Of a stretch of DNA of 64,000 nt, positions 31,641-43,518 are shown in pieces. The notes below the pieces were generated by a model that was not told the DNA's origin, did not search any database, and worked only from the letters and a program-made list of their open reading frames with translations. Position numbers and translations under genes: made by a program. Position 1 is the first letter of the stretch. Every line of letters begins with the position of its first letter. Source of the stretch: Ignelater luminosus (lineage: Eukaryota > Arthropoda > Insecta > Coleoptera > Elateridae); the NCBI GenBank assembly GCA_011009095.1, contig VTPC01091236.1, forward strand, positions 807,719-871,718, in the 5' to 3' direction.

Positions 31641-33640
31641 GGCAGTTTCTCCGGTATAAAATGTGAATGGCACTGGATGTTTGGTTTTACGGTCAGCCCT
31701 TATTTGCGTGCAGTTGCAATTGTTTCATAGTTATAGTATAATCTTTGTTAGTGAAATTGAAAATTTAAGATTTTCGTGGTACTTCTTTCATTCCTGCCGT
31801 TTTTCTCCGAATTCAGCTGTTTTTTGGGTAAACATGATTTCTCTTTTTCAAGTTACTTTGTTACTGCAGTTGCTTGATCTCAAAATAATTAATTCAAAAG
31901 AATATCAAACTAAACTTACTTGATGTAATTGACGCTATAGAATTACACCATCGGACTGCAGTTTGGAGCTTATTATTCCATCATATTTCCCAGAGATTTC
32001 AATTCGAGCTGGAGACTTTTTTGTTTTACGATATCTGGACGGGCTTTAAACGCTTGTATGTAATATCTTAAGATAAGATTTTTTATTTTTAAAAAAGATA
32101 TTTTCTAATAGCATCTTAAATCTACAGCGGTTGTTTAATTTAGAATCTATATAAATGTGTACGACTTCTTTTATAACGAGAATAAAAGCTAACGGTTGCT
32201 ATATTTCTTAAAACGGGAAGATAAAGGTGTTTATCTTTTATAATAGCAAAGCATCGTCCTTTTTTATGCGATTTTTATGAAACATAAGTTGAGGATAACT
32301 TAAAAAAAAACAAAAGTTAACTGATAACATAATCGTTTCAACAATGTTCTTTTTTTTTGCAGGTAAGCCAGAGAAATCCCAGTACCTACTTATTGTTAAT
32401 TATTTGTTTCGTCTGGTAAGTTAACTAGATATAAACGTTTACTTGATAATAGTAACCAGATAGCGGATAACTGATAGTTACATAAATTGTGACTCATATT
32501 CACTGTGCATCTGTAGTGTCTCTCTCAGACTCGCCTACTCAGTAAGATTTTGGAATTAGTTTATCACTTTCGGTTGTCCGCTATTTAATAATTTATTTTC
32601 CTAAGCTTTTTTTTTTAATAGCATCGTTGAGTGCTATTGGCAGTTAGCATTATTTTGTGCTGCCTCTACCTATTACAGTAAAACAAAACGAACTTCAGAG
32701 ATACTTACAATATCAAGTTGGCTGGTATTATTTTTATTTACACACAAAATTCGTAAGGTTTTTACGAATTATTGATAGAATGCATCATTTCCGAGTAAAA
32801 TTAAATTTTATAAAACCGCCTACGTTGTCATACTTTTTTCCAAAATGTAACACAGGTTGTAATATTTACATCATATATGTTGACAGAAATTAAGCCTGGT
32901 TTGCCATAGGTTTTCTTCGTAAAGTACGCTGTTTCCAAGATACAGTTTAAAAATATCTCGTTTTTTTTTAATATTCTAAGAACAAAATGAAGCATCGAGA
33001 TGGAATTTTCTACTGTTTGTTATTCTAGGCGGGGATATGGGAAGAGCACTAGTTCTTACCCTAAAGAAAATTGTTATGCCTCTGATAAATTAAAAAATTC
33101 TTATGTTTTCAAAATTAAAAATCGATTTGGCAAAAAAGAACTGCTCTTAAAACTCAATGGCAATAGTCTACGAACTGGACGTTCGTCGGGCCGCGAAGCG
33201 GGGAAGATGTTGCGGTCGGGAGCCTACCACCCTTGTTGTATAAGGGTGACTGACCAGATTCGACGAGGAGAAAAAAGAAGAAGAAGAACTGGTAAAGAAA
33301 AAGTTGTTGGGAAAGGCTCAAGACGTCATTTTATAACTCTTCGCTACTTTGCTGCAGCATAATAAATTAAAATGTGTCGACGTCATACTTCAACTATTTA
33401 TTTTAAGTCTTAATTTAATGAAATTAAAAGAAAGAAATTTATTGAACACAATTTCTAATAAATTTATCTACACATGCATTTTAAATTTTACTTATCACTT
33501 CAAGTCCGTTAGTCAGGCGGTCCATCAATGTGGTCAGTCCGATTATGGTATGAGTGAAAATGGAAGCCACGAGAAAGTAGAAGAAAGTATCCACTAAAAC
33601 ATATTGGGACGGAATAACTGATCTGTATTTGCTAATCTAT
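31641..33640. other. AT-rich stretch, one unrecognised frame
   Basis: A 120-residue frame at 33000-33362 ends in a basic region (RRGEKRRRRTGKEKVVGKG) but shows no known domain; its GC-rich middle (33180-33280) may be repeat-derived. The remainder is AT-rich and shows nothing recognisable. Confidence 0.3.
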
Positions 33641-33740
33641 ATTATTTACAACAAACAAACAACTGACATGATATCATCTTAAATGTAAACACACCAACCA
33701 ACCATCGTCTAATATGTAACAAGGTGACAATGTTAATGCA

Positions 33741-33960
33741 ATGAGTAATAATAATAATAATGAGCTTGCACCTTATTGGTTCTTTCGCGATGGCAAGTGA
33801 TTTTGTCTTCGACGTAGATATCTGCATTTTGACAGTTCTAGCCTTTGTAAGAAATGAATGTAGGAGTCGTTGCAGATCGTCTTCGTTTTCTGCTAGGAGC
33901 ACAGCATCGTCAGTGTAATATACAATCTTGATCTCTCCCGTTGCTAGTTTATAAACATAA
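33741..33960 (-). pseudogene. RTE-like reverse transcriptase fragment
   Basis: The minus strand reads IVYYTDDAVLLAENEDDLQR, then LLHSFLTKARTVKMQISTSK, TKSLAIAKEPIRCKL. This is the catalytic YxDD block (YTDD) and the following region of an RTE-clade LINE. It stops at an (ATT)n run near 33742-33760. Short truncated remnant. Confidence 0.75.
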
Positions 33961-34330
33961 AGAGAAGAAGATTGAAGAAGAACGGAAGAATAAAGAAAAA
34001 AATTGAAAGTAAGAAGAGAGAAGTAAAATCTAAAAAGTCAAAGAACTATCAACGAAACGCCAGATACTTCAGACAATGATACGATCAAATGCTAGTGTAG
34101 TGAAGTTTAGATAGTTATGACTTACTATCCTAAGCATTTCTGGTACTTTTTATCAGGATTTCAAATTTCTTTCATAGTTTGATCAGGTGTAACTTACAAT
34201 TAGTGTCAAAGTTTAACTTGTGAAATCTGATTGCGCACTTACCCCCTCTCACCTTAATTGATTATCCTTGAAGATTCTCCAAACAACTGTGCTTGTTTCC
34301 AGATGCTTTTCAATCTGATTTAGTACCTGT

Positions 34331-34735
34331 GTCGGCGAATTCTAACATCCGGCTAGCTTAGTGCGGCATCGTGTTTAGCAGGAGCATTGCTAGGTGCTCT
34401 AAAAAGAGCCGAACCCTGTCGCGTTGTGTTGCATGGGGGTAATGTTGAGGATTTAAAGATAAACAAAATACGTGTTTTTGTATGTAGAATGAAGTTAGGT
34501 CTTGGCTGGTGTAAGGAGTGGAGAGATGTTGAAGTTGCCGAGCCAAGGGATGCAAGAGAGTGCAGCAGGAACAAGCGAGGAACAAGAGGAAAAAACTAAG
34601 AGAGCGAGCTTTTTTTCTTAAGTCGAGGTATGTCTACGAGAAGGGGTACATACCCTTATTGATTGTGACATGGGCTATTGACGGGATTGGGTTGGTCAGT
34701 TCGTGTTCTTGTACCTCGTGCCTGGTATCATTCTT
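34331..34735 (-). repeat. LTR (3' side of the element)
   Basis: Low-coordinate member of the direct-repeat pair; same orientation as the copy at 36441-36790 and about 75-80 percent similar by eye, with indels. The repeats differ enough to indicate an old insertion. Confidence 0.55.
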
Positions 34736-34869
34736 TCGGGTAGTTGGTCGACGCTTGGTTTTATTGATTTCTTCTTCTTTGAGCGGTGGTTATACGTATA
34801 TGAATATTACATTTGAATGTTAGTTAATAACTAGGTTTTCATAACGATTGTCTGTTCACTTATGCTAAT

Positions 34870-36440
34870 TATTGTCTGTGGTCTTAATATTAAAAGAGTG
34901 TTCACTGCACTGCAGACACTTTATCGTCCACTACACTTGCGATCAATGATGACATCGATGGAGATGCGGTCGGCGAGGCAGGACGCGTTCTGGCAGGTGC
35001 AGGTCACTCAAGTTCGGACTTTGCAGTGCGACGGCTCCTGTTGCGGCCACACGGAATTGTTGATGGAAGGCGTGGTTCGCAGCCGGTGGTGCTTGGTAGA
35101 CCTGGTGTTCGATCGACATCCCTCAGTTGTTTTAGACGGCGGTCTGCTTGGGCCGGCGCCTTGCAGTGGCTTGTGTTTGTAATGCTTCTACGGAGCTGAC
35201 GTCCTATCCGTCAGCGTCGTTGCTGGTATCTTTGTCGTGGCCGTGGCGGACACCGTGGAGTATGAGGTTCTGCGGTCGGCGAGGCTGATCTATGCTTGTA
35301 GCTATGGAGGTGGCTGCGATGGCGAAGGTTGTCGGCAGGCTCGGGTGATGCAGGATTGAGCGTGACTGTGGCCTCTGACGGCGAGGTCGTCGTGCTGACT
35401 GTGATGAACATAGGCGGTGACGAGGAAGCCGACCCGAGCATTGTTACGATCAATGAGGACCTGTGCGGCCGTGGGCTCATCGTGGAAGGCAGCGGCGATA
35501 GAGCCAAGGGGTGCCGTGTGTTTGTCATTCGATGTCGTTGGATGTTTGGGCGCCACTAGGAGGATGTCCGGACCCTCTTCCAGAAGGGTTTTATTATCCG
35601 GCAGGCTGCGATGATTGTTTAATTGTCGTCAGACCGCGCTGCGGGCCCTTGTTTGTTTTCCTGGTGCCGGTGTTGACGTCGTGGTACGGGGCTGTCCCCG
35701 GCATAGTGAAGACCATGAGGCGGTGGCTAGTTATCGCGTCTTGTTGTTGTGGAAGGCGGGCTTTAATGTCCGCGACCCCGGCGACGAAGCCTTCGGTCGT
35801 CGCAGGTGCTGCGAAGGCATAATACACCGCGAAGTCATTTCGCAAAAGTGCTTTGCACAGCGTGATCAGCTCCGCGTCCTCGGTGGTGGGTATGACGAAC
35901 CGGGCCAGAAGCTTTTTCCGGATGAATTCGGTGGCGGGCTCGTCGTTGGCTTGCCGCCGGCCTCATAGTACTGCCTCTAGCCCCATTTTCCTCACCGGGA
36001 TGTTGTACTTGTTTCTGAATGCGGTCTTCAGTTCTTCTAGGTTCGTCAGTGCCACCTGTTGCTTCCAGCAGGTTGCGGCATCTTCGCGAAATTGGGCAGC
36101 GATTTGCTATTGTACTTTGTCCTCCGCGATATCCTTATAGTCCAGTCCGTGGAACTCCGGTAGGGGTGTGGTTGTTGTGGCAGCGGGTTGTTGCTGCGAT
36201 TGCAGGGCAGCAATTTGTTGAAGGAGTAAGGCAATACTCTTGCTTCCTGGATTTGTGGGAGCGTCTGTTGTTTTGTTGTGGTGGTGGTGGTGTTGGTGAT
36301 TGGGCGTTCTTGTTGTTTGGATGCTGTTGTCTTTTCGTAGGTCGAATCCTAGTCCGTGGATTCTCTGCCAATCGTTAATTGGTTGTAGGCGACGTCAGGC
36401 TCCGCGTTGGAACCGTCAATTGTCACCACTCAGCTTAGGC
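34870..36440 (-). pseudogene. Gypsy-like Gag remnant
   Basis: On the minus strand, frames joined across indels read LPEFHGLDYKDIAED near 36140 (family-typical start of the capsid region), KTAFRNKYNIPVRKMGLEA near 36020, EFIRKKLLARFVIPTTEDA, ELITLCKALLRNDFAVYYA and GFVAGVADIKARLPQQ near 35745. Ser/Thr/Pro-rich sequence and a Cys/His cluster near 35150 follow, possibly the nucleocapsid knuckle, then a short protease-like start (ASCLADRISIDVII) near 34960. Frameshifts and stops are frequent. Its GC content is clearly higher than that of the surroundings. Confidence 0.6.
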
Positions 36441-36790
36441 GTCGGTCAATTGTAACATCCAGCTAGCTTAGTGCGGCGAGCATTGCTAGGTCGTCATCCT
36501 TGAGGTGCTCTGAAAAGAGCATGACCCTGTAGCGTTATGTTCCACGGGGTAATATTGAGGGTTTAATGATAAATAAAAGACATGTTTTTATATGTAGAAT
36601 AAGGTTAGGTCTTGCTGGTGTAAGAGATGGAGAGATGTTGAAGTTGAGGGTTCGTGTTTTTATATTCTTGATTATTGATTTTTCCCCTAAGTCAAGATCC
36701 ACGAGAAAGGGTAGGGATCCGTATTGGTTGTGGCATGGACCAACGACGGGATTGAGTTGGTCAGGTGGTGTTCTTGCACCTCGTGCTTCT
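36441..36790 (-). repeat. LTR (5' side of the element)
   Basis: High-coordinate member of the direct-repeat pair. The Gag-like frames begin a little downstream of it on the minus strand, which fixes it as the 5' LTR. No convincing tRNA primer-binding site was read. Confidence 0.55.
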
Positions 36791-36795
36791 TCTAT

Positions 36796-39400
36796 GTCCG
36801 TCTTCGGACGTCCAATGACAATCGTTCTGCTTAAACGTTCCTGTTTTACTAATAAGTCTGTGAAGAATGTGGCTCAAAGAATCTTATAATCACCCCCTGA
36901 AATATTAGTCATTTTTCTATTTCTTATTATGAAAGGAAAAATGAACTTTTGATAAATCCCCTCTTATGTAATTCTTCTTTCACTGAAATATGTTATTAGT
37001 TACCATATCGTGCAATATAACCTTCTTTACAGATTAACAAATCTTCGCACAAAACAGCTCCAAAATAATTTTATGCACACATTGTTTGATTGGCATTTAA
37101 GTATTAACCCCAAAACTTCCATATAACAATCAATACTGCGTAGTGGATAATCGTGTTACAGGTTCTCTGCACATGTAGCACGTATTATCTCGCGCAATCA
37201 CAGATAAACCTACTATCATCTAACATGAACCTCCAACTCGGGGAAAGTTATATTAATCTCGCAAAAAAATAATTACCACGACTAAAAACCGTATATATAA
37301 AGAGAGAAGTCAGATAAGTTTCGCAAAATAAACGATGATGTTTGTTTTTGATATTTCTGCGGGTAGAGGTTTTTGCACTTTAGTTATGCATTCATGCTAC
37401 CAAATTATTTAACATCACTACCAGTAGGGTGTGAAAAAAGCTGTAAGCTGGGAGTGAATGAACTCATCAAACCTTAATCAGAGTAACTGGGACAAAGGGC
37501 AACACCAACCGTGTCGTGAAACAAAGTGCGCTTGTTGAATTATTGAGGAGTTTTGGAAACAATTTTTATTAAGTTAATCGAATTATCATTTATTATATTA
37601 AAAAAAATTTGACATTACGGAGTATTAGTATTCCACTTTCGAAATATCTCGTATTGTAATTTGGTTGAAAACGAATTTCAAGGGTAATAAGCTTCTGAAA
37701 TATTTAATTTCTGCGATTACCAAAAAGTCTAATTTTCTGATAAAACGGCAGCTTTATGACGATTTCTGGGAATATGGTAGATTTAATCCAATAATCGAAA
37801 GTCATGAGAACGAATCTATGAATAATTAAACTTATAAGTGGCCCTCCAGCTGTCAATTAGTGTAAACTGCATGACCAGACATTTGCAGTACGTTTCACGA
37901 ATGAGGAAACGCTACGGTTTACAGAAAATAGAAGAAGATCGATATCAATACGCGGCCTTCTGGATTCACCGCGAAAAATGGGGATTATATTTTAATGAAA
38001 CTTCTTAGACAATGGAAAATCGAGAAGTAAAACACCTGCTCTGTTGGGTTCTTAAAAGCTTTTAGTAAATGTACAAATTTACCAAGAACTTGTTCATAAA
38101 TTTTAAACTGACAAAAATTATTTTAAAATCGCATTTTTCTGTGTTGGGCCAGAATGAGTTTGTCAGTTTTTTAAAACTTATAATTATATTTTTCATTTTC
38201 ATTTAAGAAGTTTCTCCCTTGAATAATGCTCTTTACAGTGAAGTTGCAGAAAGCTTTAAGTTGTAAGCTCATTACATGAGGAACTCAAAATGCACATTAT
38301 GTAAAGTTACTAGGCGGTAGTAAACGTATTAATCTCTTTTTTCTAAAAAGATTTTTAAATTATTATAAAAATGTCCTAAATTATTCATATTTGGTAGTAG
38401 CTAGTCGGTTAAATTAGAAAAAAAGTTGCCCATTTTGGAGATCATTCTATTGATGTTTTTGTTTTAATAGATATTTGCTAAAAACGAAATTATCCCACTT
38501 TCTCAGAAACGAGCAAACGCAGAAAAGAACGGCAAAGAAACGGTTTTAGATAATCTTTTCTCAAACACAAACAAGAATCATTTTCGCGACCGTCTTTTGT
38601 TTTACTTTGACGGCGAAACGTATACGCATATTGTGTTTAAATGGAACGCTTACTTGATTTTCATATTGCTGAATAGCACGTTTTAAATGCTTTTCAGTGA
38701 TATCAAGTTTGAAGTGAAAACCGTTCTTCTACCTAGTGTGCTATGACATTAAACATATGAAAATCGTTGATTTTTGTCAGATAAATTGCATTTGTTGTGC
38801 AACAATCGCTAAAAAACAAAAGAAGAACACATTTAAGATACTTTACCGGGCGCTAACAAATACTTGTTAGCTGCTTATTTGAAGCTTTCTCCGCAAAAGC
38901 AATATTAAAAGAGATAGTTCCGTTAGTTTCCTCTTAGCAATAACATGATTGACATTAGCCGCAACCACCCAATAAGACGGACGGCTGCTACCTTGACGTG
39001 GTAGTGACATCTGGTGCTTCAATTTCTTCGAATCGGTATTTAAACAGTAACATAACCTGCTTACAGGACAATTTTACAAGTGCTGATTTTATAAATGTAG
39101 TATGATTTTCGCAACAGCGGGCGTGTCCACAAGTCACATAGACAGCGTTTTATTCGTATTTTTATTCTCACAGAAGGCGGTGTTTCGTCAATCGTGCTTT
39201 GTTCTTTTCGCAGATCTGTGATGTTTGTTTTTATATCTTTGATGATTACAAGTAATTAGCAGACATATATCAAAAATTACAAATTCTCCACAAACAGAGA
39301 ACTCTAACAAGTAACAGAGGTGATGATTACAAAGTATTGAAAGGTTATATTAGATTGTACCACATGATAAACAATAGAAATACATTACAGTGGAACGCGC
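36796..39400. other. AT-rich intergenic stretch
   Basis: No gene recognised. Positions 38398-38490 repeat the 8160-8275 segment (AGTCGGTTAAATTAGAAAA, AGATATTTGCTAAAAACG), a mariner-end remnant. Near 38975 the GACGGACGGCTGCTACCTTG segment looks repeat-derived but could not be assigned. Confidence 0.35.
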
Positions 39401-39480
39401 ATATAACGACACCGAAGGGACCGCGACAAATTTGTCGTTATAAACGAATTGTCGCTGTAACCAAACCTATGCATTAAGCT
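39393..39480. mobile_element. Truncated Tigger-type end
   Basis: ACAGTGGAACGCGCATATAA followed by CGACACCGAAGGGACCGCGA then palindromic TTTGTCGTTATAAACGAATT has the CAGTGGAAC start shared with the pogo-like element at 17832. No opposite end was found. Confidence 0.4.
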
Positions 39481-39689
39481 TTTAATTTTCTGATACAGTT
39501 TGGTGCATGTTTATTGAAAATGTTCATTCATTCGTGCTGGTAGTTGTAATGTGGTATTTGCACTTTTTATCAGTTATCATTAGTACATATAAAATATTTT
39601 TGTGATGGTTTCTTTCAAATTGTATTCAAGTACAAGCGAGAAATTTACTTCAAAATTATGTTGTTATAGCAGAATTGTTCTTGTAAGCA

Positions 39690-40600
39690 CTATCGTTCAG
39701 CTCAGTGTGGTGCCCATTCGGTTCAAACGTTGGTAGCGTGTCCTGTTTCCTAACTGTTTCCTGACAATCTGCGTTTTGGGGGAGCACAAGCCCACAAGCA
39801 GTTCCGGCTAACTGCAGGCTTCCGGAGCGGCTGTCGGCTGTCCCTATCCTTCTTCACCCGCGTACGTCGTTGCCTAGCGGTATAGGCGCGACTATCGGCG
39901 CCAGTGGTGTATTGGAGGGGGAACGCAGGGGAACGGCGTTCCCATACTTACCAATAAATACTAAATATTTTTTTAAAAATCTAATTATTTTTATATAATA
40001 AATGTGTACTATGACAATCAGCGTTCCCCCACTATTTTTTCTAGCTACACATCACTGATCGGCGCGGCTGTCGTTTTCTTGCTTCTCTGGCTGTCCGCAT
40101 TTCGAACGCGCCCCGGGCCGCGGTGCTTGTAGATTTGTCGGTCCTGGAGTCGCATTTTGCCACTGCTACCGTTTGTTCCGAACGACCACTACCGGGCTCA
40201 CAAGTGTGGCCCTGAAAGCCATTTGTATGCTGCAGCACCTAGAGCACCTATTTCGTGAGTTCAAACTCTCCTTACGTTGTTCACCTCTGCTCCCCGTTAT
40301 TGCTGCAGCCAGCTTTCAAAGACACCGCTCGCGACAGCCAATACATATCTAACCATATGCATTGCCCCTCTTGTGGGCCACTACAATCAACCTTCAACAG
40401 CATTTGCTGCGATAAAACACCTGGACTTTTCCATTCATTCCATGCATGTATTAGATTTTCAAATACGAAGCCATATGCGGCATCCATTGCCAGAAATACC
40501 TACGCCCAACATCAATATTCACGTCGATACCACAGATCGCCGACCGACACCACACGTACACACACCAACACGCCACCATGCTCGTGAACTCCACTTCACT
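39690..40600. repeat. Dispersed repeat, copy 2, interrupted by a hAT MITE
   Basis: The part from 40245 to 40600 shares ordered blocks with 1-600 (GCGACAGCCAATACATATCT near 40331, CACCTGGACTTTTCCATTC near 40418). A 156-bp hAT-type MITE sits at 39902-40057 within GC-rich sequence that reads continuously when it is removed. Frames here lack known domains. Confidence 0.4.
39902..40057. mobile_element. hAT-type MITE with perfect 8-bp TSD
   Basis: Ends are CAGTGGTGTATTGGAGG and, inverted, CAGTGATGTGTAGCTAG. The 8-bp sequence ATCGGCGC lies directly outside both ends (39894-39901 and 40058-40065). CAGTG termini plus an 8-bp duplication are diagnostic of hAT. Subterminal GGGGGAACGC motifs are also inverted. 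No ORF. Confidence 0.9.
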
Positions 40601-41020
40601 CCACCCGGATGTTGGTGCTGCTGTCACCTCGCCCCAACAAGGTCCGTATCTAGATGTAATACCACAAGGTAGAAAGGGACCTTTACGCGGCCAGGCCCGA
40701 AGCTCGGGCTTTTCTATGACTGCTGTGCAATTTAAGTTCAATGGGCCCATAATTATTGTAGCGACAGCACTTTAAGTAACGCAGTGTACAACAATTCGAA
40801 GAAATTGACCACTCTGGAACAGATATCGGTGATAAAGTTTTTAACAAAAGAGGGAAATAGTCTCCAGTGTATGGGAAGTGTGCCCCTTCAGAATATAATA
40901 TCAGATTTTCGAGCAATCAATTTAAGTAGGAACAAGAGTCAATAGAAGATGACACACACACACTGGACCACCTGTTTCTGCACCTACACCAGAAATGTGC
41001 CAAAAAGTGGAAGAATTTAT

Positions 41021-41185
41021 GGTACGACTTCCGTATACCCGCCTACCACGGATCGCGTCAATTGAGGTGTCATATTGTCACGCTTGCCGAGAGGATCACG
41101 GGGGTATTGAGTCTAGGTGCCGGAGGTGCTACGAAAATTTAACATGCAGTTTTATAAGCTAACAAACTAACTTAACCTAACCTTG
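41021..41185 (+). repeat. Arm of a CCTAA-core foldback element
   Basis: GGTACGACTTCCGTATACCC, GCCTACCACGGATCGCG, GTCATATTGTCACG, GAGTCTAGGTGCCG and ACGAAAATTTAAC follow in the same order as the left arm at 57061-57190. It ends in AACTTAACCTAACC, where the R1-type LINE begins. The matching right arm was not found on the far side of the LINE. Confidence 0.65.
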
Positions 41186-43300
41186 TTTTTTGTTTGCGGG
41201 CAAGAAAAATGCTCATGCATACCCTGTCTTTACTCTCGGTTGAGCGGCAGGGTAGTGTGGGACTCCTTGCGTCATGGGAAGACCTACCCACTAAAACTCC
41301 TTCCCTCTTCCTTTGCTCCCATTGTTTTTGGCACCGTCTTTCGACATTACTTCAGAAACAGAGCGGTAATGGCTTATTCTATTGCCCTATTGTTCCTTTT
41401 TGTTCCTTCCTTTCATATTCCTCTTTGGTCTTTATTATTTTTGTTATTAGTTCTTCAATCATCTTCCAGTTTGTTTCACTTTGGAGCATGGTTATATAAT
41501 ATTTCCCACTTCTAGTTTTGTGCCTAGCTGTTGTTCTGCTCTACTTCTTGCCTGTCCCCATTTCCTGCATTTGAAGATTGTGTGTTCTGGGCTATCCTCT
41601 TCCTCGCAATCAAGACATTTTTCTGTTGCCGTCTTTTTTATTACATATAAGTAATTTTGAAAGCATCCGTGTCCGGTTATGGCCTGAGTGACGTAATATC
41701 CTATGTTTCCATGTTGCTTATTTATCCATTCTGTGTTGTTGGGCATTAGCCTGTGTGTCCGCCGGCTCTTGCTTCTAATTGCCCAATTTTCTTGCCATTT
41801 TCTAATTGTATTGTTTCTTATGCCCTTCCTTTCCGCTGCTGTTTTTCCTGCAGTTAGTATTCTTTCCTCTGACATCAGGTTCAATGGCACTGTTTTCGCT
41901 AGTACCCGAGCAGTGTCGGTGGCTATTGTTCTATATCTCCTACTTATTCTTATCGCCATTTTCCTTTGTGCCCTGTCTATTAATTGTTTATAGGGACAGC
42001 ATACAAAATAATGGATTTCCCTACACTGCTCAGGATCCTGCGTTTTTGTTCCCCTGCTCCCTACAGTCTCGGCAGGATTCTGCTGAGGGTTGTGTTTAGT
42101 CTCTCAGCTTTTAGTGCCGCCTCTTTTACGTGTTCTCCAAATTTAAGATGTTTATCGATTGTCACTCCTAGGTATTGTATTTTTGCCTGCAGTTTTATTT
42201 TTATCCCGTGTATTTCGAAGGTTATTGGTTGGTGTTTTTTTCCCCCAACAACCATTACCGCTTCCGTTTTGTTTATCGCTAGTTCCAGCCCCATGCTGGT
42301 CATCCAGCTTCCGATCCTTTCGAGTGCTTTATTTGCAGCCTCCATGATCCCCTTTTCCGTTTTGGCCGTTACTGTTAGTACTAGGTCGTCTGCGTATGCG
42401 TATGTTTTTGTCTCCTGGGACATTTTTATTTTTAACACCCCGTCATACATTATGTTCCATAACAGGGGTCCTAATATTGACCCCTGTAGAAAACTGCTTG
42501 TGATTTCTATTTTCTCTTCGTTCACTATTATTACTCGGTCTTCTAGGTAACTTTGTTTAATCAGTTTAATCAGATACGTCTCTATGTTCCTTCTTTCGAA
42601 CTTCTTTACTATTTTCCCCCAATTTGCCGAGTTAAATGCCTTTTGTACGTCTAGTGTGATAATTGTGCATAGTTTTCTAGTCTTATAGGTTTTCGTCATT
42701 TCTTCTTTTTCGCCGTTTTGATCACTTTTTCTATAGTGGTACGACCCTTCCTGAAACTGTACTGATTATCCAAAAGATTCTCCTTCTCATCTAGATCTTT
42801 TTTAGTCTTTCTGCTATTAGTCTTTCCAATAGCTTCCCTGTTGTATCTAGTAGGCAAATAGGCCTGTACGATGTTCCTTCGTTCTCCGGCTTGCCCTGCT
42901 TTTCTAACAGGACTGCGTTTGCTTTCTTCCATATTTTGGGGAATTTTCCATTTTTTAATATTTCGTTGAATACCTCCAGCATGTGGTCCGGTCATGTCTC
43001 GGCCATTATTTTTATTATTTCCGGAGGTAATCCGTCCGACCCAGGTTCTTTCTTGTTCTTTATTTTTTTGATTACTAATATTAGTTCCTGTTTGTTAAAT
43101 TTCATTGCCTGTTCGGTATTATTAATGGATGTTTGGGAAATAGTGCTTCGATTGCTTCTTGCACTATTTTCCTTGGTATTAGAGGCTTTGGAGGTTTGAT
43201 TTTCTTTGTCACTATTCGATAGGCCTGGCCCCATACGTCCTCTTCCACTTCCTCGCATATTTTCATCCAGGAGTTTTATTTTGATTTTTGAATTTTCTTT
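41186..43300 (-). mobile_element. R1-clade LINE, decayed, inserted in CCTAA-like repeats
   Basis: Minus-strand order of fragments: KNKKEPGSDGLPPEIIKI (near 43030), FNEILKNGKFPKIWKKA (near 42940), TSYRPICLLDTTGKLLERL (near 42830), LDNQYSFRKGRTT (near 42760), ITLDVQKAFNSANW (near 42640), SSFLQGSILGPLLWNIMYD (near 42480), a YADDLVL catalytic block (near 42390), IQYLGVTIDKHLKFGEH (near 42150), and a C-terminal region with CLDCEEEDSPEHTIFKC (near 41580), the CCHC-type tail of the R1 group. Frameshifts and stops separate the blocks. The 3' end is A-rich (AAACAAAAAACAA) and joins GGTTAGGTTAAG; the 5' end joins GGTTAGGTT. No endonuclease domain was found, so the copy is 5' truncated. Confidence 0.8.
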
Positions 43301-43400
43301 TTTAAACCTAACCTAACTTAACCTCTAACCTAACATCTAACTCCACCTCTAACCTAACATTTAACTTAACTTCGAAGCTAACCTCAACCTAAATGCGCAT
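43300..43400 (+). repeat. Degenerate CCTAA (telomere-like) tract
   Basis: AACCTAACCTAACTTAACC, then TCTAACCTAACATCTAACT and AACCTCAACCTAAATGCGCA. The last part matches the core of the foldback element at 57190-57230 (AACCTAAATGCGCATAACT). It forms the 5' flank of the R1-type LINE and resembles decayed insect TTAGG repeats. Confidence 0.65.
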
Positions 43401-43518
43401 CATGTCATGGGACTTTTTTTTGTAGGCGGTTGCGGTGGGGGAAAAACTCGCGGGAGGACGCAGTCTGACCCGGGGCTGTCGAAGGTGGCCCGTTCGAGGG
43501 CGCAACTCAAGCCGTATT

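Larger units (their letters stand above)
34331..36795 (-). mobile_element. Gag-only LTR retrotransposon (gypsy-like), internally deleted
   Basis: Two direct repeats bound this segment: 34331-34735 and 36441-36790. They share TAACATCCRGCTAGCTTAGT, GTGCTCTRAAAAGAGC, GTAGAATRARGTTAGGTCTT and GACGGGATTGRGTTGGTCAG. Between them the minus strand encodes a Gag-like region and only the beginning of a following region. Reverse transcriptase, RNase H and integrase are absent. Described as remnant only. Confidence 0.65.

Noticed and set aside
33000-33362. 120-aa basic ORF as a possible gene
   Set aside because: No known domain, and its GC-rich middle loosely resembles a repeat-derived segment near 19250. 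Kept only as an unrecognised frame.
35302-36378. Multiple plus-strand frames in the GC-rich 35-36 kb region
   Set aside because: Shadows of the minus-strand Gag remnant; the minus strand carries the recognisable motifs.
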